Part shown: positions 8,301-16,733 of the stretch, piece after piece
How positions within the stretch are numbered: position 1 is the first letter of the stretch
How the letters are laid out: each line of letters opens with the position of its first letter
Origin: UBA10329 sp964500205
GTDB lineage: Bacteria; Bacteroidota; Bacteroidia; UBA10329
Assembly (NCBI GenBank): GCA_964500205.1
Contig: CAZCNS010000002.1
Coordinates: 62,001-126,000, forward strand
Reading direction: 5' to 3'
DNA length: 64,000 bases
Position numbers and translations under genes: made by a program
The notes under the pieces: model-generated
The model's input: only the letters and a program-made list of their open reading frames with translations
Databases searched by the model: none
What the model was told of the DNA's origin: nothing

Positions 8301-8400
8301 GCCATCAGCGTAGCCGCCCGCCTCTATGCGCGGCAGCAACTGGCCGTTCAACTTGGCCGTGAAGGTGATGGCCCTGCGGACTGTGGCCATGATGCGCTGA
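8301..8400 (-). repeat. copy C of the three-copy small-gene fragment
   Basis: Direct copy of the sequence at 7978-8077, in the same orientation and with the same left boundary (gccatcagcgtagcc). The minus-strand ATG at 8390 reads MATVRRAITFTAKLNGQLLP, then RIEAGGYADG, before the similarity stops. It adjoins the palindrome cluster. Confidence 0.6.
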
Positions 8401-8508
8401 TGAGGAACACGAAGTCAACGGTTCAGGATAATGAAGACACGAAGGCAGTTTGCAATAAAGCTCACAAGGCACGGACAGCGTTTATTCTCGACCCTTCTTA
8501 CTTCCAAT

Positions 8509-9705
8509 TCAAGGACATTCACGCTTGCTCAATTGCACCCCTTCCTCATAGAATTGTTTGTTGCAACCTCCTCGTTCGTTATAAAAGATGACTGTCCCGT
8601 GAATTTTGCCTTTATCAAATGGAACAATTCGCATGACCGAACCATTGGGGTAAAACTCCTCAAACAACACCTTCTGATGGTCAGAATAGGTCGTTTTCCA
8701 GCGCACACTCCCGTCCTTCGAATGGTATTCATATCCGAAACCAATTGGTTTGCCATTTTGATATATGTACATTGACTTTTTGATTCCGTTTGAGTACCAC
8801 TCCTCCCAAACACCGTCCTTCTCTCCTTGAACATAAGTTTCCTTAGCACTCACATTCCCATGTTCATCATATACTAAGTAGGTTCCATCAACTAAACCTC
8901 TTGAATGGTGGATGTATTCTACTTTAAGTTTCCCATTATCATGGAACCGCTTTTTGACAACTGTTCCATCTGGCTTCCTTACTGAATGATATTGTAATTC
9001 TCCGTTTTCAAAATATCTTTTATCCCAGAGAAAACTGGAATTTAAATACGGCAATCGTTCGCTCTGAATCATGCCCGATTTATAATATTCTGTCCAAACT
9101 CCAGTCGGAACACCGTTCTTATAGAACCTTCTGAACTCAACTTCTCCGTTGTCGAAGTACCCAACTTCCTCACCGTCTGGGTGCACCTGATTGATGAGCA
9201 CAGTCTTGTAATGGAGCTGTCCATTTTGATGATATCTGGTGGCTACGATAATCGAGTCAGACTGACTTCTTTCATAACGGATGCCGCCATTTTTATAGTA
9301 ACCTTGATACAAGGATTGGACACCAGACTCATAAGTTCCTGTCTCGACTAACGAACTATCCGTTTGGTCGTACTCCACAAAATCACCGTGTCGTAAATCC
9401 TGTTTAAAGCGTTGTGTTCTATAACAAAACCCCGATTTAGAGTAATACCTGTAATACCCATCCTTTAAGAAATTCGCAAAATCAATCTCGTACTTTATTT
9501 GAGTTAGATTCCAATCATAATAGATGCTCAGCTTTCCATCACGCAAAACTGAATCCTTAATGTGATAAAAATCTGTGCGGTGCTCACAACGCCCTGGAGG
9601 ATGATACTTTAAATAGGAAGTGTCCTCATGAAATATCTTCAAGTCTTGGCTAAACAAAATGGTTGGGAGAACCATCAAGATTTGAATGATGCCTATACGT
9701 TTCAT
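8509..9705 (-). CDS. exported YwqK/MORN-type repeat protein
   Basis: 398 aa from the ATG at 9705, which gives a signal peptide (MKRIGIIQILMVLPTILFSQ); longer in-frame starts precede it without one. The body is a run of about a dozen short beta-hairpin repeats of the type YxxGxxxGxxxxYxxNGxxxxxxxY, as in GYFDNGEVEFRRFYKNG. Automated pipelines call such proteins toxin-antitoxin system YwqK family antitoxin, but an exported repeat protein beside a TonB receptor is more likely to be a surface or periplasmic binding protein. A similar protein is encoded at 12253-13110, on the other side of the receptor gene. It is AT-richer than its neighbours. The function is not established. Confidence 0.8.
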   Translation of the reverse strand: MKRIGIIQILMVLPTILFSQDLKIFHEDTSYLKYHPPGRCEHRTDFYHIKDSVLRDGKLSIYYDWNLTQIKYEIDFANFLKDGYYRYYSKSGFCYRTQRFKQDLRHGDFVEYDQTDSSLVETGTYESGVQSLYQGYYKNGGIRYERSQSDSIIVATRYHQNGQLHYKTVLINQVHPDGEEVGYFDNGEVEFRRFYKNGVPTGVWTEYYKSGMIQSERLPYLNSSFLWDKRYFENGELQYHSVRKPDGTVVKKRFHDNGKLKVEYIHHSRGLVDGTYLVYDEHGNVSAKETYVQGEKDGVWEEWYSNGIKKSMYIYQNGKPIGFGYEYHSKDGSVRWKTTYSDHQKVLFEEFYPNGSVMRIVPFDKGKIHGTVIFYNERGGCNKQFYEEGVQLSKRECP

Positions 9706-9855
9706 GAATTCTGTGAGCTTTTGACCGTCAATAAAACCCCCTGTAACACCACTTGTCCAATCCACCTGAACACCCCCCTTCAATTCCTTGTCTGCGAATA
9801 TACTTCCCCAAGGGATTCCAACACCTTCCCCCAAACGCAACCCCGTTGCAGAAAC

Positions 9856-9863
9856 TATCTTTG
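9856..9863 (+). promoter_or_regulatory. -7 promoter box of the TonB receptor gene
   Basis: TATCTTTG ends 10 bp before the ATG at 9874. It matches TAnnTTTG and decides between that start and the in-frame ATG at 9628. Confidence 0.55.
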
Positions 9864-9873
9864 CGGCCCTTTT

Positions 9874-12249
9874 ATGCCCAGCGTGCGTTTCCTCTTCATC
9901 TTATTGGCGGTGCTGCTGCCCCTTGTGGGCGGTGCGCAGATACGCGGCACGGTGACCCACGAGCGCAACGAGGTGCTGCCCAACGCCACCGTCCTGCTAC
10001 TGCCCGATAGCATCTTCGCAGTGACGGACGCCAATGGCATCTTCACCCTCACCCCGCCCCGCAATGGTGACTTTGAGGTGGAGGTGCGCTATGTGGCGCA
10101 TGGCGAGGTAAGGAGGGCGGTGCGCTACGAGGGCATGCCTGTGGAACTGGCCTTCTCGCTGCGCTTCTCTGCCGAGCGGCTGGGCGAGGTGCTGATAGAG
10201 GGCGAGCACGGCCACCATGACGAGATGCTGAGCAACGTGCATCTGGAGGAGGGTTTCGTGGAGATGCAGACCCGTGGCGCACTGGCGCAGACGATGGAGC
10301 GCGTGGCGGGCATCACGTCCATCAACGTGGGCGTGGGCATCGCGAAGCCCGTCATCCGCGGGCTGTACGGCAACCGCGTCATCGTGATGAGCGACAACGT
10401 GAAGCAGGAGGGCCAGCAGTGGGGCACCGACCACGGGCTGGAGATTGACCAGTATGACGTGGGCGAGGTGGAGATCGTGAAAGGCCCCGCATCGCTGCAA
10501 TACGGCTCGGACGGCCTGGGCGGTGTGGTGAACATCCTGCCGAGGAAGATACCCGAGCGCAACACGGTGAGTGGGCACATACTCGGCAATTTCCGCAGCA
10601 ACAACCTGCACGGGGGCGGGGCGGCCAAGCTGGCGGTGAACGTCAACAATATCTTCGGCAGCGTGCGCTACTCGCGGCAGGAGTGGGGCGACTACACCGT
10701 GCCTGCCGACAGCTTCGACTACCTCGGTTTCCGACTGCCCATCCACGGGGGCATCCTGAAGAACACCGCTGGGCAGGAGCAGAATATCAGCGGCACGGTG
10801 GGCATCCTGCGCAGCCGTGGCCTCACCCGCCTCGATGTGACGCACTACGACCTCAACGTGGGCCTGTTCTCTGGGGCGGTGGGCATTCCGCGCGCCTACG
10901 CCCTGACGCACGATGGCGACCACCGCAACGTGGATTTTCCCAGCCAGCGGGTGCGCCACACCAAGGCGGTGCTGAGCCAGGAGTTCTTCTTTCATGACGA
11001 TGAGATTCTGCACGTGCATTTTGGGTTACAACAGAACCTGCGGCAGGAGTTCAGTTTCCCTGAGTTCCACAGCCTGCCCAATGCGAACGGTGAACGGTTG
11101 GCGATGGAACTGCTGCTGAGGACTTACACCGTGAACGGCCACTACTCGCACCGCCCGAAAGAAAACCTAGAGAACACCTACGGTTTCGATGGGCAGTATC
11201 AGACCAACACGGTGGCGGGCTTCGAGTATCTGCTGCCTGATTTCCGCACGTGGCGGTCGGGCCTCTACGCCATCTCGGCATGGGACGCCACCGACCGTCT
11301 GCTTGTGCAGGGTGGCCTGCGTGGCGACTATGGCAAGAACATCACGGACTTCCGCCAGCGGTACGTCTTCAACGGCAATGGCGACATCCGCGACTCGCTC
11401 AGCTCACCCGCCACGGACAGCGATTTCTTCAACGCATCGGGTTCGGTGGGCATCAACTATGCGCTAAGGCCAGAGAAATGGTGGCTGAAGGTGAATGTGG
11501 GCAAGAGCTTCCGCATCCCTTATCCGAACGAGACGGTGAGCAACGGGATGCACCACGGCACTTTCCGCCACGAGATGGGCACGCCCGACCTGCGCTCGGA
11601 GCACGGCTATCAGCTCGACATCAGCACGCAGTGGGAGCGGAGGAAATGGCGCGGGGCAGTGGCCGTGTTTGCCAACTATTTTGACGGCTACATCTATCTG
11701 AGTCCGAGCGGGCAGTTTTCCGCCCTGCCCGAAGCGGGGCAGATATTCCGTTACCAGCAGCATGATGCGGTCTATACAGGCTTCGAGGCCGACTGGGATT
11801 GGAGGCCATTGAAATGGCTGCAACTGCATCAGGCCTATGAGTACGTCTGGAACATCAACGTGGAGACCTCGCTGCCGCTGCCGTTCACCCCGCCCGGGTC
11901 GGTGCTGTCTGAGATGCGGCTGGTTCACCGCTCGTTCTCGGTGTTCGAGGACCTCTACCTCTTCGTGGCCGACCGCTACGTGCTGGCCCAGAACCGCGTG
12001 GACAGGAATGAAATGACCACGCCAGCTTACAATCTGCTGGATGCTGGGGTCGGGTTTAAGGTCAAAGGTTCAAAGTTCAAGGTTGCGCACTTGGAGATTT
12101 CCTTTTCCGTGCAGAACATCCTGAACACGCCCTACCTGAATCACCTGAGCCGTTATAGGCTCATCAATGTGCCTGAGCAGGGCAGGAATTTCGTGGTAAC
12201 GGTGAAGGTGCCGTTCATCGCACGCATCGAAAGCAAGCGCAAGCGCTAA
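9874..12249 (+). CDS. TonB-dependent outer-membrane receptor
   Basis: 791 aa. Signal peptide (MPSVRFLFILLAVLLPLVGG), then a carboxypeptidase-regulatory-like domain (about residues 20-100: IRGTVTHERNEVLPNATVLL), a plug domain with IRGLYGNRVIVM and EIVKGPASLQYGSDGLGGVV, and a 22-strand barrel ending in FVVTVKVPFIARI. It would import a chelated metal, haem or cobalamin-like ligand using the proton motive force through TonB. A His-rich patch (EGEHGHHDEM) before the plug hints at a metal ligand. Start chosen from the signal peptide and the promoter box. A stretch near 12059-12081 (VKGSKFKV) looks like a common intergenic repeat captured in frame close to the C-terminus. Confidence 0.9.
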   Translation: MPSVRFLFILLAVLLPLVGGAQIRGTVTHERNEVLPNATVLLLPDSIFAVTDANGIFTLTPPRNGDFEVEVRYVAHGEVRRAVRYEGMPVELAFSLRFSAERLGEVLIEGEHGHHDEMLSNVHLEEGFVEMQTRGALAQTMERVAGITSINVGVGIAKPVIRGLYGNRVIVMSDNVKQEGQQWGTDHGLEIDQYDVGEVEIVKGPASLQYGSDGLGGVVNILPRKIPERNTVSGHILGNFRSNNLHGGGAAKLAVNVNNIFGSVRYSRQEWGDYTVPADSFDYLGFRLPIHGGILKNTAGQEQNISGTVGILRSRGLTRLDVTHYDLNVGLFSGAVGIPRAYALTHDGDHRNVDFPSQRVRHTKAVLSQEFFFHDDEILHVHFGLQQNLRQEFSFPEFHSLPNANGERLAMELLLRTYTVNGHYSHRPKENLENTYGFDGQYQTNTVAGFEYLLPDFRTWRSGLYAISAWDATDRLLVQGGLRGDYGKNITDFRQRYVFNGNGDIRDSLSSPATDSDFFNASGSVGINYALRPEKWWLKVNVGKSFRIPYPNETVSNGMHHGTFRHEMGTPDLRSEHGYQLDISTQWERRKWRGAVAVFANYFDGYIYLSPSGQFSALPEAGQIFRYQQHDAVYTGFEADWDWRPLKWLQLHQAYEYVWNINVETSLPLPFTPPGSVLSEMRLVHRSFSVFEDLYLFVADRYVLAQNRVDRNEMTTPAYNLLDAGVGFKVKGSKFKVAHLEISFSVQNILNTPYLNHLSRYRLINVPEQGRNFVVTVKVPFIARIESKRKR

Positions 12250-12252
12250 GGC

Positions 12253-13110
12253 TCACTTGGCCACGCCCTCCTCGCCCACCTGCACACCGCCCTTGTAGAT
12301 GAGGGTCTTCACGAGCTGCTTGCCTTCGTAGACGAAGACTTTCCCATCAATGAGCTGCTTGTTCTTGAACTCCCCTTCTTTGGAAACGTTGCCGTTCTTG
12401 TCATACAAGCGGTTGAATCCGTCCACAATCTCACCGAAAGCACGGGCCGGGGCTTTCTGCACTTTGCCCGTGTACTTTTTAACGTTGTCGTCAAACTCCT
12501 TTCCTTGGGCCACATTCACTGTCTTCTCCTCCTCGACTTTGCCATTATTGAAAAAGCGCTTGGCCTTGATGGAACCATCCTCGTAGTATTCAACAAGTTC
12601 ACCTGCCTCATTGCCGTTCTTCCATTCACCGAGATACATGAGCACTCCGTTGTCATGGAAATACTTCTGCTGGCCCTCGCGTTTGCCCGATGAATTGTAG
12701 TTCCAATCATACTTGACGTTACCATTCTCGTTGTAATACTTGTACTGTCCGGCCCACTTGTTCTGCTGCCACATGCCTTCCTCTTGAAGGTTGCCGTTGC
12801 GGTAATAGATCTTCGCATAACCATTGGCCACATTGTTCACAAAAGTGAGCTCATGCTTCTTGGTGCCCTCGGGATAGTATTTGGTCCAGACCCCGTTCTT
12901 CTTGTTATTGACGTAGTCGCCTTCTTCTACGAGCTGCCCCTCGTTGTATCCCTTGAACTTGCCTTCGCGGTTATACACCTTCCACTTTCCTTGCCGCAGA
13001 TCAGCTGCATCACGTCTATTGATGGTATCACCTTTCTCCACCTCGAAAGATTGGGCCGAGGCAACGAACGCAAGCAGCAATATCAGACTCGCTGCGGCAG
13101 AAACTCTCAT
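12253..13110 (-). CDS. exported YwqK/MORN-type repeat protein
   Basis: 285 aa from the ATG at 13110, giving a signal peptide (MRVSAAASLILLLAFVASAQ); an in-frame ATG at 13143 only adds a tail. Repeats such as GVWTKYYPEGTKKHELTFV, YYNENGNVKYDWNY and YFHDNGVLMYLGEWKNG are MORN-like beta hairpins. The later part (about residues 195-285) departs from the repeat and ends in GGVQVGEEGVAK. Convergent with the TonB receptor gene, 3 bp away. Together with the gene at 8509-9705 it brackets the receptor, which suggests a shared surface role, though this is inference from position. Confidence 0.8.
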   Translation of the reverse strand: MRVSAAASLILLLAFVASAQSFEVEKGDTINRRDAADLRQGKWKVYNREGKFKGYNEGQLVEEGDYVNNKKNGVWTKYYPEGTKKHELTFVNNVANGYAKIYYRNGNLQEEGMWQQNKWAGQYKYYNENGNVKYDWNYNSSGKREGQQKYFHDNGVLMYLGEWKNGNEAGELVEYYEDGSIKAKRFFNNGKVEEEKTVNVAQGKEFDDNVKKYTGKVQKAPARAFGEIVDGFNRLYDKNGNVSKEGEFKNKQLIDGKVFVYEGKQLVKTLIYKGGVQVGEEGVAK

Positions 13111-13238
13111 GAAAGTGTGGATGAACAACGTCATGGCAGGCATCAGATTCCTTTTGAAATACGACTGCGAGCAACGATTTCGATGCTCGCGTTGTGGGAT
13201 GCCAAGATAAGCGTAGTTTTATGACCTGCTGAGACGTC

Positions 13239-13622
13239 ATGGAAAAATGGACAATAGACGCCACTGACCGGAGCCCAAAGGTGGTTCTCGACCGTCAGGA
13301 ATCTATTCTTTTGGTCGAAGGGCGTTCGTATCCGGAAGAAGGAATGGATTTCTTCGACCCCATCATCATGCGATTCCGATCTATTCAGGATTCGGACAAT
13401 CCGATCAGGACGGTGCATATCCGTTTGGAGTATTACAACTCGGCTACCACGAAGGCGCTTGCAGACCTGCTCACCGCCATGGAACTTTGCGGCAAGCGCG
13501 GCAATGACGTGAAGGTGATCTGGGAGTATGAGGAGGATGATGACGGCATTGCGGAGGACATCGAGATGTTCCGCGAGACTTATCAGCTCGATTTCGATAC
13601 GCGCTTTACAGAATTCAACTGA
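13239..13622 (+). CDS. SiaC-family regulatory phosphoprotein (DUF1987)
   Basis: 127 aa matching the DUF1987/SiaC fold throughout: VEGRSYPEEGMDFFDPII in the first half, then LEYYNSATTKALADLLTAME and VKVIWEYEEDDDGIAEDIEM. In Pseudomonas SiaC is phosphorylated by SiaB, dephosphorylated by the SiaA phosphatase, and in its unmodified form binds a diguanylate cyclase. Here no siaA, siaB or cyclase gene is adjacent, so partners must lie elsewhere. The stop overlaps the convergent threonine-dehydrogenase gene by 8 bp. Confidence 0.85.
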   Translation: MEKWTIDATDRSPKVVLDRQESILLVEGRSYPEEGMDFFDPIIMRFRSIQDSDNPIRTVHIRLEYYNSATTKALADLLTAMELCGKRGNDVKVIWEYEEDDDGIAEDIEMFRETYQLDFDTRFTEFN

Positions 13623-14574
13623 CCTTCTGAGGCACGATGTTGGCCAGCATGTCGCTGGTCATGGCCAGAAGGTCAAAGCGATGCCTCCACCCCCAATCTT
13701 GACGAGCTACACTGTCATCGATGCTGCCAGGCCAGCTATCGGCAATGGTCTGACGATGGTCGGGGGCATAGCTCGCGCTGAATCCCGGCATCGTTTCTCG
13801 GATAGCATCAACGAGCTCCCGTGGAGTGAAATCGAGGGCAGCCACATTATAGGATGAGCGCACCTTGACACGGTCGCCATCAGCATTCATGATGCCAAGC
13901 GTGGCATCTATGGCATCTGGCATGTACATCATGGGCAGGCGGGTGTCCTCCCGAAGGAAACAGGTGAAGGGCTCATTCTTCGCTGCGACATGGAAAATGT
14001 CCACTGCATAATCGGTGGTGCCACCACCTGGTGCGCTCTTATAGCCGATAAGGCCGGGGTATCGGAGGCTACGCACATCAACCCCGTGCTTGAGGAAATA
14101 GTACTCGCACCAACGCTCTCCTGCCAGCTTGCTGATGCCATAAACAGTGGTGGGCTCTGCGATGGTGTGCTGAGGGGTAAGCAGTTTAGGGGTGCTGGGA
14201 CCAAACACTGCTATGGAGCTGGGCCAGTAGATGCGATCTATATGACCCTCGCGGGCAAGTTCCAGCACATTAAGCAGCCCGTCCATATTGAGTCTCCACG
14301 CACCCACAGGTTTCTGCTCGCCAACAGCAGATAGCAGCGCGGCCAGCAGATACACATCGGCCACCTGATACTTGTTCACCAAGTCGAGCAAACGCTCCTT
14401 GTCCAGCACATCGAGCAGCTCGAACGGGCCACCGGATTTCACTTCTTCAGATGCTGTCTTGATGTCGGATGCTACCACATGGTCAGCTCCATGCTGCTCA
14501 CGCAAGGCCATCACAAGCTCAGTACCTATCTGGCCTGAGGCTCCTATCACCAACACTCCCTTTCTGCTACTCAT
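13615..14574 (-). CDS. L-threonine 3-dehydrogenase, SDR type
   Basis: 319 aa extended SDR enzyme that oxidises L-threonine to 2-amino-3-oxobutyrate with NAD+, for conversion to glycine and acetyl-CoA. The Rossmann motif GASGQIG is at 11-17 and the catalytic Y145-x3-K149 pair lies in TTVYGISKLAGE. The block APGGGTTDYAVDIFH and the late IADSWPGSIDDSVARQDWGW are diagnostic of the short-chain threonine dehydrogenases and separate it from sugar epimerases. The start at 14574 (MSSRKGVLVIGASG) is preferred over upstream in-frame ATGs at 14586 and 14673. No kbl (2-amino-3-ketobutyrate ligase) gene lies nearby. Confidence 0.9.
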   Translation of the reverse strand: MSSRKGVLVIGASGQIGTELVMALREQHGADHVVASDIKTASEEVKSGGPFELLDVLDKERLLDLVNKYQVADVYLLAALLSAVGEQKPVGAWRLNMDGLLNVLELAREGHIDRIYWPSSIAVFGPSTPKLLTPQHTIAEPTTVYGISKLAGERWCEYYFLKHGVDVRSLRYPGLIGYKSAPGGGTTDYAVDIFHVAAKNEPFTCFLREDTRLPMMYMPDAIDATLGIMNADGDRVKVRSSYNVAALDFTPRELVDAIRETMPGFSASYAPDHRQTIADSWPGSIDDSVARQDWGWRHRFDLLAMTSDMLANIVPQKVS

Positions 14575-14683
14575 CCTGCTGCTCATTTTGGGCAAATGTA
14601 CCGAGAAGGCACGGCTGTTCATGGCAACGTAACCACCTGCACGGGACAAATTCCATCCCTGTGCGAGAACCACCGGATGATGA

Positions 14684-16042
14684 TTACATCACCAGCGCGT
14701 ACATGAGCCTGCCTATCATGAAATAGCAGAACAGACCAATGATATCGTTCGCGGTGGTAATGAATGGCCCTGTGGCCAAGGCGGGATCCTGCCCCATGCG
14801 TTTAAGGCCGAGAGGTACCACCGTTCCGAAAATCCCAGCGTAAAGTATCACCACGATCATAGAAAGACCGATGGTGAAGCTGAGAGCCATGCTGTGTCCG
14901 TAAAAATGCGCGTACCCGAGTATAGCGAGCGAGCAGGCGAGGCCATTAAGCAGACCTACCGCGAGTTCCTTGCCCAGTTTCGGTAAAACACCGTCACGAC
15001 TGAGGGTATTGTTGGCAAGACCCTGAACGATGAGTGCGGAAGACTGAATGCCCACGTTGCCCCCCATGGAGGCGACCAGCGGCATGAAAATCGCCATTTC
15101 CGGGAATACGCGAAGCTGATCTTCGTACTGCTCGATGACCTGCGAACCGATGATGCCACCAGCCATGGCGATCAGTAGCCAAGGAAGTCGCGCACGGCTC
15201 ATAATGAACGCAGTATCCGTGGTCTCAATGTTTTCGGAGATACCGCTCATGAGCTGGTAGTCACGGGAGGTCTCCTCACGCACCACGTCCATCACGTCAT
15301 CCACGGTTATGCGGCCAATGAGCCTGTTCCATTTATCGACCACGGGAATGACCACAAGGTCATACTTCTCCGCGAACTGGGCTACTTCCTCCGCAGGGGT
15401 TTCAGCCTGCACCGCCCTCACATCGTCATCATAGATATCCTTGATGAGCGACCGCTCTGGAGATATCAGCATTCTCTTGAGAGAAACGGTGCCGAGGAGA
15501 CGGTCTTCATCATCGACAACATAGACGGTGTAAACCGCCTCCACATCTTCGGCCTGCTTGCGCATCTCCCTGACACACCTCGGAAGAGACCAATTGAGGT
15601 TGACTCTGATGAGTTCCTTGGCCATTAGACCTCCAGCCGTGTTCTCATCATACTGCAGCAGCGATGCGATATCGCTGGCCTGTTCCTCGTCCTCCACCCG
15701 GTCGAGTACCTCGGTCTGTCTGGCCTCCGGCAACTCTGAGATGATATCGGCAGCATCATCGGAGTCGAGCAGGTCAATATACTGGGCTATCTCATCACTG
15801 CTCAATGAGCGGAGGAAACGTTTCCTCACATCTTCATCCAGCTCGATGAGTACTTCGGGGCGCGTATCATCTTCGAGAACCCGGAAAACAAACTGTGCCT
15901 CCTGGAGGCTCAGCTCATCGAGTATCTCGGCAATGTCCGCAGGATAAAGGTCGCCTATCTTGGCAACGACCGAAGACCGGTCGTGCTGCTCCACATCATC
16001 CCTGAGACGGGCGATGAAATCACTGGTGAGCTCAAACTGCAT
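14684..16042 (-). CDS. mgtE: magnesium transporter MgtE
   Basis: 452 aa. Order of parts: cytoplasmic MgtE N-domain of superhelical repeats rich in acidic residues (LLDSDDAADIISELPEARQ), a tandem CBS pair (about residues 135-260), a plug helix, and five membrane helices from about 285 with the pore signature MGGNVGIQSSALIVQGLA. The channel admits Mg2+ when internal Mg2+ is low; the N and CBS domains are the sensor. Start at 16042 (MQFELT) chosen because the upstream in-frame extension to 16102 is not conserved and covers the promoter box at 16100-16107. Confidence 0.93.
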   Translation of the reverse strand: MQFELTSDFIARLRDDVEQHDRSSVVAKIGDLYPADIAEILDELSLQEAQFVFRVLEDDTRPEVLIELDEDVRKRFLRSLSSDEIAQYIDLLDSDDAADIISELPEARQTEVLDRVEDEEQASDIASLLQYDENTAGGLMAKELIRVNLNWSLPRCVREMRKQAEDVEAVYTVYVVDDEDRLLGTVSLKRMLISPERSLIKDIYDDDVRAVQAETPAEEVAQFAEKYDLVVIPVVDKWNRLIGRITVDDVMDVVREETSRDYQLMSGISENIETTDTAFIMSRARLPWLLIAMAGGIIGSQVIEQYEDQLRVFPEMAIFMPLVASMGGNVGIQSSALIVQGLANNTLSRDGVLPKLGKELAVGLLNGLACSLAILGYAHFYGHSMALSFTIGLSMIVVILYAGIFGTVVPLGLKRMGQDPALATGPFITTANDIIGLFCYFMIGRLMYALVM

Positions 16043-16099
16043 CCTTCCAAGGTTCCTGAAATTGGTGAAGCCGCAATCGGCCTGAAAGCCGACTGCACG

Positions 16100-16107
16100 C
16101 AAAAGTA
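16100..16107 (-). promoter_or_regulatory. -7 promoter box of mgtE
   Basis: On the minus strand this reads TACTTTTG, matching TAnnTTTG. It lies 57 bp upstream of the mgtE start. Confidence 0.45.
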
Positions 16108-16176
16108 GTGGAAGCCAACCGGTTTGGTAAGCAATGTTCTCACATCACAGTTAACCCCTGAAAGGAGCGACTGTCT

Positions 16177-16644
16177 TTAACGGGTAAGCTCCATCACTTC
16201 AAAGGTGACCTTACCGCTGGGCACCTGTATCTCAGCTGTGTCGCCCACCTTCTTTCCAAGCAGTCCTTTGCCTATGGGCGATTCCACAGAGATTTTGCCC
16301 TCCTTAAGATTCGCCTCTTTCTCTGGCACAAGCATATAATTCATTGTCATGCCATTGGCCACGTTCTTGATTTTCACCTTGCTAAGGATCAGAACTTGGT
16401 CACTGGCCAGCTTGGACTCATCGATCACCTTCGCATCGGCAATGGTGGCCTCCAACTTGGCGATCTTCATCTCCAGTAGGCCCTGAGCCTCCTTAGCAGC
16501 GTCATACTCAGCATTCTCAGATAGATCGCCTTTGTCCCGGGCCTCTGCTATCTGCTGCGAGATCATAGGTCGATCGACCCTTTTCAGTTGATCGAGTTCG
16601 GCTTTGAGTCTGTCAAGTCCTTCCTGTGTGAGATAGGTGCTCAT
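16177..16644 (-). CDS. greA: transcription elongation factor GreA
   Basis: 155 aa. The N-terminal coiled coil (about 1-75) reaches into the RNA-polymerase secondary channel and carries the acidic tip: GDLSENAEYDAAKE is the GreA signature that stimulates transcript cleavage in backtracked complexes. The C-terminal FKBP-like domain includes ISVESPIGKGLLGKKVGD. Length and motifs are standard. Start at 16644 (MSTYLTQEGLDRL) is the conserved one; an in-frame ATG at 16710 would run through the terminator hairpin upstream. Confidence 0.94.
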   Translation of the reverse strand: MSTYLTQEGLDRLKAELDQLKRVDRPMISQQIAEARDKGDLSENAEYDAAKEAQGLLEMKIAKLEATIADAKVIDESKLASDQVLILSKVKIKNVANGMTMNYMLVPEKEANLKEGKISVESPIGKGLLGKKVGDTAEIQVPSGKVTFEVMELTR

Positions 16645-16678
16645 GTTAGTTGAATCATCAGTGTATAAACGCAAAGAA

Positions 16679-16694
16679 TCCCGCGCATGCGGGA
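16679..16694 (-). terminator. rho-independent terminator after the PorV/PorQ-family gene
   Basis: On the minus strand TCCCGC-ATGC-GCGGGA is followed by TTCTTT. It lies between the stop of the upstream gene (16734) and greA, on the strand both are read from. Confidence 0.55.
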
Positions 16695-16733
16695 CTCCTT
16701 GAGAGTTCAAAGGTAAGGAAATTAAGATGCAGC

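Noticed and set aside
9997..11019. Minus-strand frame of 340 codons opposite the TonB receptor
   Set aside because: Mirror frame of the plug and barrel coding region, with no conserved pattern.
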